Shown here piece after piece: positions 23,762 through 28,111 of a DNA stretch of 28,111 nt. The notes beneath the pieces were generated by a model. It was not told the origin of the DNA. It saw only the letters and a program-made list of their open reading frames with translations, and did not search any database. Source of the DNA: CAZNMF01 sp035547155 (GTDB lineage: Bacteria; Acidobacteriota; Vicinamibacteria; Vicinamibacterales; SCN-69-37). Position 1 is the stretch's first letter. Each line of letters starts with the position of its first letter. A program made the translations under genes and the position numbers. Where the stretch lies: assembly GCA_035547155.1 (NCBI GenBank), contig DASZVJ010000265.1, forward strand, positions 1 through 28,111, given 5' to 3'.

Positions 23762-25702
23762 ATGCTCATGTCCGGACGTGCCGCAACGCGCGCGGTCACC
23801 GGGGCGATGGCTCTCCTGGCGTTCGCCTGCTCCAATGGCGCCGCGCCAACCGCCCCTTCGACGACACCCGCACAGACTCAGCAGACGCCGCCGGCGGCCA
23901 CAGCCACGCCGTGCACGTACACGATTGCCAACGCCGATCGCACGCGCAGTGTCGATGCGGCTGGTGCGGCCTTCACCATTCCCGTGTCGACGCAGGCGGA
24001 TTGCACCTGGACCGCGAACTCGAAGGCGTCCTTTGTGACGGCCGCGTTGCCGTCCGGTACGCAAGGCAGCGGGAACGTGCAGGTGTCGGTCGACGCGAAT
24101 TCGGGCGCTGCGCGCACCGGGTATCTGACCGTCGCGGACCAGCAAGTCGAGATTAGTCAGCGCGCGTCGGATGTGGCGCAGGGATGCTCGTTCGCCGTGA
24201 GCCCTTCGAAGATCGTCGCCAGAGCGCGCGGCGATCGGGCGTCGGTTGCCATCAGCGGCTCGGCCGCGTGTGCCTGGAATGCCGCGTCATCGGACGCGTT
24301 TCTGCAGATCAGTCCCGCCTCCGGTACCGGCGACGGTGACCTCGTCGTGGACGTCGCGCCGAACCCCGGACGTGAGCGGACCGGTTCGGTGTCGGTCGCG
24401 GGACACGTCGTGACGATCGTGCAGGATCCGACGTCGGATTGCGCGACGAGCGTCGAGGCGTCGCCCAATACGTTTTCCGCTGCAGGAGGCGCGGGCCGAA
24501 TCGTGATCGCGAGCCCGTCTGTGTGTGACTGGACCGCGGAAACGGCAGACAGCAGCGTCGCGTTGGATAGCAGGCACAGCGGCAGCGGTGACGGCGAGGT
24601 CGCGTTCACGTTGGCTGCCAACGAGTCCACGCAAACACGGACCGCGAGCATCGTCGTCGCGGGCCGCACGGCAACGATCACGCAAGCCGCCGGTGCCCCC
24701 GCGCCAGCGCCAACTCCCAATCCGACGCCAACGCCCACACCGACTCCGACGCCGAATCCTGGGCCGACACCGCCTCCTTCCGCGCCGTCGCTGCCGGGAC
24801 CGAGCTCGAGCGCGGTCTCCCGCTTCTCGTTCGTCAGTCAGCCCGGTGACTATGTCGGCGCCGGCCGGACGCGCGACGATGTGGCGCCGGCGGCGGTCAT
24901 CGACAGTTTCCTCGAGCCGTCGGCGAGCGAGCTGAACGTCAATGTGAAGGCGGTCGACGGTTCGTTCTGGACGCTGCGCATTCAGGCTCCGGCTGGGCGC
25001 ACGCTCACGCCGGGCGCGTACGACGCCACACGGTTCCCGTCCTCATCGACGGCGGGGCTATCGGTCGTCGGTGAGAGCCGCGGCTGCAGTGCCGCCACCG
25101 GACGGCTGGTCATCTACACCGCCGACTTCGACATGGGCCGTCGCATCAATCGCTTCGACGCGGCCTTCGAGCAGCATTGCGAAGGCGGGACCGCAGCGCT
25201 GATCGGCGAGGTTGTCATCGCGCCGCCGCCCGTCGCGTTGCCCGCACCGACACCGAATCCGTCTTCGTCGTCGTTGTCGTTCGTCAGCGATCAGGGCGAC
25301 TATATCGGTGCCGGCCGCACCTGGAGCTACGCGCCTCCGGCGGCGACGTTCACGAGTGATCCCAGCTACGGAACCACGGACGTCAGCGTGACCGTGACGT
25401 CGGCCACCGACCCGGGCGACTGGTGGACGATCTCGTTCCGCGCGCCTCCTGGTGGGCCGCTCGTCACTGGCGTGTACGAGGGCGCAACGCGATGGCCGTT
25501 TCCGTCGCCCTCTCCGTTGTTCTCGCTCATGGGGAATAGCCGCGGCTGCAACACGCTGACGGCGACGTTCCAGGTGCACCAGATCCTCTATGACATCTCG
25601 GGCGTCCTGCAGAAATTCCAGGCGACGTTCGAACAGCACTGCGAAGGCGTGACAGCTGCTGCCCGCGGGGAAGTGGTGTACATCGCCAATCCGCACCCGT
25701 AG
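23762..25702 (+). CDS. BACON-repeat lipoprotein with tandem GDYxGAGRT/FEQHCEG domain
   Basis: Protein of 646 residues. The lipobox 'LAFAC' predicts lipidation at C23. Three BACON-like beta-sandwich modules follow (starting near residues 51, 142 and 227), each ending in a 'VEISQ', 'VTIVQ' or 'ATITQ' strand. A Thr/Pro repeat linker (about 315-345) leads to two copies of an unnamed domain of about 130 residues (about 354-485 and 505-646). Shared landmarks are 'FVSxxGDYxGAGRT', 'RAPxGxxLxxGxY', 'SRGC' and 'FEQHCEG' before a final 'GEV' strand. The paired Cys of SRGC and HCEG could form a disulfide. BACON modules are thought to bind glycans or mucin; the whole is likely a surface-exposed binding protein. 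Start chosen by signal peptide and promoter position. Confidence 0.85.
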   Translation: MLMSGRAATRAVTGAMALLAFACSNGAAPTAPSTTPAQTQQTPPAATATPCTYTIANADRTRSVDAAGAAFTIPVSTQADCTWTANSKASFVTAALPSGTQGSGNVQVSVDANSGAARTGYLTVADQQVEISQRASDVAQGCSFAVSPSKIVARARGDRASVAISGSAACAWNAASSDAFLQISPASGTGDGDLVVDVAPNPGRERTGSVSVAGHVVTIVQDPTSDCATSVEASPNTFSAAGGAGRIVIASPSVCDWTAETADSSVALDSRHSGSGDGEVAFTLAANESTQTRTASIVVAGRTATITQAAGAPAPAPTPNPTPTPTPTPTPNPGPTPPPSAPSLPGPSSSAVSRFSFVSQPGDYVGAGRTRDDVAPAAVIDSFLEPSASELNVNVKAVDGSFWTLRIQAPAGRTLTPGAYDATRFPSSSTAGLSVVGESRGCSAATGRLVIYTADFDMGRRINRFDAAFEQHCEGGTAALIGEVVIAPPPVALPAPTPNPSSSSLSFVSDQGDYIGAGRTWSYAPPAATFTSDPSYGTTDVSVTVTSATDPGDWWTISFRAPPGGPLVTGVYEGATRWPFPSPSPLFSLMGNSRGCNTLTATFQVHQILYDISGVLQKFQATFEQHCEGVTAAARGEVVYIANPHP

Positions 25703-25745
25703 TCGTGGGCCCGTCTACTCCAGCCGCTCACGAGAGCCGTCTGCG

Positions 25746-26210
25746 GTGTCAGTGATTCGTTGGATTGAACGGTACGGATTTATTTACGGCTGTGTCGCCG
25801 TTGCCGGCTCAATCGTCTTTGAATTTGCCTGCTGGGCGGGTTATCAGTTGCCAAATAGCCCGGTGCCGTTTCAATGGCTTTTCGGCTTGCATTCCGTGCC
25901 CTTGTTCTTGGTATGCCTCCCGTCTATTGTTCCGCGGCGACCTGTAATTGGTGTCACGCCAGCTCGCGTCCTCGTGGCACGGCTCTTTCTCGCTGTCTCT
26001 GGCCTTCAGGTCATCGGCGTGATCCTGTGGATTGCGATTGCGGCACGCGTGCAACATGTCGATGACATGTCTCTCGTCTACATCATGACTGTTGGTTTCT
26101 CGAGCGTGGTGCTCCTTCTCAGCGTCACGATCGCGTGCGGCTGGGCACTTTCGTGGCCTGAGATCTTCTCTCGCCGCCGCAAGTCTTTGCGCTGTAACAA
26201 CGCACCGTGA
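25746..26210 (+). CDS. Small polytopic membrane protein of unknown function
   Basis: Protein of 154 residues with four predicted membrane helices ('FIYGCVAVAGSIVFEFACWAG', 'LFGLHSVPLFLVCLPSIV', 'FLAVSGLQVIGVILWIAIAA', 'IMTVGFSSVVLLLSVTIACGW') and a basic tail. The GTG at 25746 is the only early start and has no clear ribosome site, so the N-terminus is provisional. GC is visibly lower than upstream. It is the first member of the low-GC, small-gene stretch. No family was recognised. Confidence 0.65.
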   Translation: MSVIRWIERYGFIYGCVAVAGSIVFEFACWAGYQLPNSPVPFQWLFGLHSVPLFLVCLPSIVPRRPVIGVTPARVLVARLFLAVSGLQVIGVILWIAIAARVQHVDDMSLVYIMTVGFSSVVLLLSVTIACGWALSWPEIFSRRRKSLRCNNAP

Positions 26211-26255
26211 CGCACATGCAGGCGATTCCGTGCGGGGTCCGGCTATCCGTTGAAC
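26211..26255 (+). other. Structured spacer downstream of the 25746 gene
   Basis: CGCAC (26211-26215) pairs with GTGCG (26230-26234), and the stretch ends in GTTGAAC (26249-26255), which fits the integron core consensus GTTRRRY. A convincing complementary RYYYAAC box was not found, so an attC reading is only suggestive. CGTGA-CGA-TCACG follows at 26261-26273. Confidence 0.2.
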
Positions 26256-26315
26256 ACCGTCGTGACGATCACGGCGGCGCCCGATCCTGGCTCAACGTAT
26301 ATCCCGATGGTCGTA

Positions 26316-26331
26316 TACTTCCCAAGAAGTA
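26316..26331 (+). promoter_or_regulatory. Inverted repeat and -10-like box before the 26339 gene
   Basis: TACTTC-CCAA-GAAGTA is a perfect 6-bp-arm inverted repeat starting inside the -10-like TATACT (26314-26319). Its right half supplies the ribosome site AAGAAG for the ATG at 26339. Binding of a dimer here would block both steps. Confidence 0.4.
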
Positions 26332-26338
26332 GCCGACT

Positions 26339-26923
26339 ATGTCGCATGGCACGTTGATCCATCGAATGCTCGACGAGCGAGGCCTCAGCTATCTCGTTGA
26401 GCGCCTTTCCTTGGGGTTTACACTCGCGAAGACTGTGGCCTCGACGGTGAACGGAGGAATCATCGAAGCCCTTGTGCCCGATACGGCGTCTGATTCTGCT
26501 ATATACGCGTTCAGCCATGGGATGGGCATTTCGGCGAGATACGGCGTCGATGAGGCCGTCTCAGTGATTCTCGAGCAAAAGGCGAAAGCTGACACAGCCA
26601 TGGTCATCGCTGAAAGTGCGACTGTTCCGCCCGATGCATCAGAAGTGTCGACTTGGCCATTCGATACATTCTCCAGGCATGACGAACTCTACGGTGTCGT
26701 ATCTGGTCCATCGATGAAAGTCAGCGCGCTCGAACGTCTTTTGACGCTAACCGATGCAGGCTACCTATCCAATGTATTTGTCGTGACGCGTTCCACGTCT
26801 CTCCAGCCGCTTGAGAATGACATCGCGAAATCCGCGATCGACAACATCGTACGAAATGTGTCACTGGCCTTCGTGCGGGCGTACGACGGTGAGAGCTATC
26901 TCGTTTGGCGGCCATCGTCATGA
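26339..26923 (+). CDS. Orphan soluble protein of unknown function
   Basis: Protein of 194 residues, mixed alpha/beta, without signal peptide or membrane helix. Recognisable stretches are 'LIHRMLDERGLSYLVERLSLG', 'AVSVILEQKAKADTAMVIAE', 'SALERLLTLTDAGYLSNVFVV' and 'SLAFVRAYDGESYLVW'. No family was recognised. AAGAAG precedes the ATG at suitable spacing. GC is about 52-58%, against about 70% in the left part of the window. The stop codon lies inside the start of repeat copy A. Size and isolation would suit a cassette gene or an immunity-type protein; neither is shown. Confidence 0.7.
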   Translation: MSHGTLIHRMLDERGLSYLVERLSLGFTLAKTVASTVNGGIIEALVPDTASDSAIYAFSHGMGISARYGVDEAVSVILEQKAKADTAMVIAESATVPPDASEVSTWPFDTFSRHDELYGVVSGPSMKVSALERLLTLTDAGYLSNVFVVTRSTSLQPLENDIAKSAIDNIVRNVSLAFVRAYDGESYLVWRPSS

Positions 26924-27009
26924 CTGGTCTGCTGCGCAGTTCTCGTGCTCAAGCCATCCGGCGCTGAGTTGGCCCCCGACGCAGCTCCTCGCCATCAGCG
27001 GCTGGGGTC
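26913..27009 (+). repeat. Intergenic repeat, copy A (about 97 bp)
   Basis: It aligns with copy B (27476-27571) over its full length with scattered substitutions and two small gaps, roughly three-quarters identity by eye. The best-kept blocks are CATCGTCATGA, GTTCTCGTGCTC, GCCATCCG-R-CGCTGAGT and TCGCCATCAGCGG. An internal inverted repeat, CGCTGA/TCAGCG, is present in both copies. Confidence 0.75.
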
Positions 27010-27032
27010 ATCTCGGAAACTCGACATGTCGT

Positions 27033-27131
27033 CTACTCCAGCAACTTCACCAGCGCCGCCTTGTCGATCTGCTGCTGGACGGCCTTGAAGAGTTCGGGCT
27101 GATAGCGGATCGAGCAGAGCACGATCGATGC
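27033..27131 (-). pseudogene. Relic of the 3' end of a protein gene
   Basis: On the minus strand a frame of 32 codons closed by TAG reads '...SIRYQPELFKAVQQQIDKAALVKLLE', with the GC-rich third positions typical of the host genome rather than of the neighbouring low-GC genes. It is cut off upstream by a TAA at 27134-27132 and has no room for a start and ribosome site. It looks like the C-terminal stub of a lost gene, an amphipathic helix. The parent family was not recognised. Confidence 0.45.
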
Positions 27132-27167
27132 TTATGTTCCTAGTTCTTGCAAGGCTGGAGAATAGCC

Positions 27168-27383
27168 ATGTCGGGTCCAGTTGGTAGCGAATACCCAGGA
27201 AATATAGTGATGTCGGCGGCCGCATGCTTCTTTGCCGTCATATCCGTAAGGTCCGCACTATCTGCGCGTAGATGGCGGCGTCAAAATGCAAAACATCAGG
27301 ACTGGCAGTCGGAGGCTTGGTTTTCATTTCTGGCCTTATTGATATGTGCATTCTCGATCTATGCGGTTTGGGCTAATTGGTAG
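27168..27383 (+). CDS. Small two-helix membrane protein of unknown function
   Basis: Protein of 71 residues with two predicted membrane helices ('IVMSAAACFFAVISVRSAL' and 'WFSFLALLICAFSIYAVWANW') around a basic loop 'SARRWRRQNAKHQ'. The ATG at 27168 is chosen because GGAG lies eight bases upstream; a TTG at 27147 has no such site. GC is about 52%. No family recognised. It sits between the two repeat copies, as a cassette gene would. Confidence 0.6.
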   Translation: MSGPVGSEYPGNIVMSAAACFFAVISVRSALSARRWRRQNAKHQDWQSEAWFSFLALLICAFSIYAVWANW

Positions 27384-27718
27384 TTGTGCTACATGTTCAG
27401 TCAAACTGGACGAGCCATGACGCCGAGACAATGTCGTATGACCGTGACCGGCACGCGATGGTTCACGCCACCGGGCATCGTCATGATTGGTCGTCGAGCC
27501 GTTCTCGTGCTCTGGCCATCCGACGCTGAGTCAGCTCTTCACGCACCCCTTCGCCATCAGCGGTTGAGTCGTTGCCGCGTCGTTCGCCTGTCCGCATGTT
27601 GGCAGTGGCGAAGCGCCCCCTCATCATCGGCCGTGCCGTCTACGGCGACGCGCGCCCGGCCGTCGTGGCGGCACGGGGATCTTGGTGTAGCTCTGGATTC
27701 TGGAGAGGCGACATACAC
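27384..27718 (+). other. 335-base gene-free stretch containing repeat copy B
   Basis: Open frames here lack ribosome sites and sensible composition. Apart from repeat copy B, the part at 27600-27715 is richer in GC with host-like third-position bias in the frame leading into the 27719 gene. It could be a further coding remnant or an unrecognised N-terminal extension. Confidence 0.4.
27476..27571 (+). repeat. Intergenic repeat, copy B (about 96 bp)
   Basis: Second copy of the repeat at 26913. Near its end ATCCGAC (27518-27524), GCTGA (27525-27529), TCAGC (27557-27561) and GTTGAGT (27563-27569) are laid out as a degenerate attC (R'', L'', L', R'). GTTGAGT fits GTTRRRY exactly and ATCCGAC fits RYYYAAC in six of seven positions. 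The spacers between boxes are shorter than in classical attC sites. Confidence 0.7.
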
Positions 27719-28048
27719 ATGTCAATCGCATCCGTCGATCGCCATGCGGGCCGCTCGATAAGACCCCTTGATCTCGTGTTCGTGCTCTCGAATGCGGCGG
27801 GAATCCTGCTTTACCTCAGGCTTGCTTCTCGCGGATGGAAAATACCGCAAGAGCATGGAGCGATCCCTATAACAGGCGAGCCCTTCGTGTGGGCTCTTGC
27901 GCTGCCCGTCTTCGGAGCCTTCCTCTTGGCGGACATCGTGTGGGGTGGCTTGCTCCTGCGTTACCGGCAGCCGAAGCGAGGGCTCTGGTGGCTCATCACC
28001 GGCGGCCTGTGGGGCATCGCCCTATGGCTTGACTTCGCTCATCACTGA
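27719..28048 (+). CDS. Small three-helix membrane protein of unknown function
   Basis: Protein of 109 residues with three predicted membrane helices ('LDLVFVLSNAAGILLYLRLA', 'PFVWALALPVFGAFLLADIVWGGLLL', 'GLWWLITGGLWGIALWLDF') and two Trp-rich segments. GGAGAGGCG precedes the ATG at 27719. No family recognised. It is the last gene of the low-GC stretch, and the 63 bases after its stop show nothing that can be assigned. Confidence 0.68.
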   Translation: MSIASVDRHAGRSIRPLDLVFVLSNAAGILLYLRLASRGWKIPQEHGAIPITGEPFVWALALPVFGAFLLADIVWGGLLLRYRQPKRGLWWLITGGLWGIALWLDFAHH

Positions 28049-28111
28049 GACCACTCTTTTCACGAGGTGCGTCGCTTCCACCACGCGGGGTGCGAATGCT
28101 TTCAACAGGTG

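Noticed and set aside
25710..27043. Shared 13-base string GTCTACTCCAGC-type at 25711 and 27031
   Set aside because: A match of this length is expected by chance several times in 28 kb, and flanking bases do not align.
26193..27571. Firm call of integron attC sites
   Set aside because: Some GTTRRRY and RYYYAAC-like boxes are present, but box spacing is wrong or the partner box is missing, and no integrase is in the window. Kept only as a hypothesis.
27384..27761. Open frame of 125 codons across repeat copy B
   Set aside because: No ribosome site, no hydrophobic or domain pattern, and it runs through the repeat and into the 27719 gene in another frame.

Overview
The window looks like chromosomal DNA of a high-GC Acidobacteriota, most likely from the Vicinamibacteria. 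This is inferred from about 70% GC with strong GC3 bias, a PadR regulator overlapping a long ADOP-type (MacB/FtsX) permease, a PVC-type heme-binding CxxCH protein, a DUF1080-like protein and a BACON-repeat lipoprotein. No taxonomic marker gene is present, so the assignment is an inference.

Layout. 2-2782: 5'-truncated propeller/HEAT/cytochrome c/discoidin protein, ending at a hairpin shared with the convergent NarK-type nitrate/nitrite transporter (2862-4124). The transporter has a long leader with overlapping hairpins (4125-4438). 4439-5494 and 5682-6350: a Tat-exported TIM-barrel isomerase-like protein and a DUF1080-like protein, diverging from back-to-back TTGACA boxes. 6399-8614: a membrane-anchored LuxR-type regulator diverging from a two-gene heme operon (Haem_bd protein, then a cytochrome c joined to a beta-rich, possibly outer-membrane domain). 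8648-10451: SDR oxidoreductase and PIG-L deacetylase. 10459-13524: a large secreted double beta-helix plus propeller protein. 13593-14576: DUF4097 protein. 14596-15611: a two-gene operon of exported unknowns. 15798-17807: a GT39-like membrane protein. 17843-18445: a histidine-rich exported protein. 18454-19130: a Phd/VapB-VapC toxin-antitoxin pair. 19180-22214: PadR regulator plus ADOP permease. 22374-23636: an exported aldose-1-epimerase-like protein. 23762-25702: a BACON lipoprotein with a tandem, apparently unnamed C-terminal domain.

From about 25.75 kb to the right edge the character changes. GC falls to roughly 52-58%, all credible genes are short, on the + strand and unrelated to known families (three are small membrane proteins), and a non-coding repeat of about 96 bp occurs twice between them, beside a truncated gene relic. 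This resembles a gene-cassette array or another acquired island and is the least explained part of the window. Nothing can be assigned to the last 63 bases.

Shared themes: much of the ancestral part is exported carbohydrate and redox chemistry. Three enzymes carry Gly/Ala/Pro/Arg-rich insertions inside their folds. Several genes lack a Shine-Dalgarno sequence and have a -10-like hexamer 5-10 bases before the start codon, suggesting leaderless or nearly leaderless mRNAs. Several intergenic regions hold well-formed inverted or direct repeats that look like operators. No tRNA, rRNA, CRISPR array or transposase gene was recognised.
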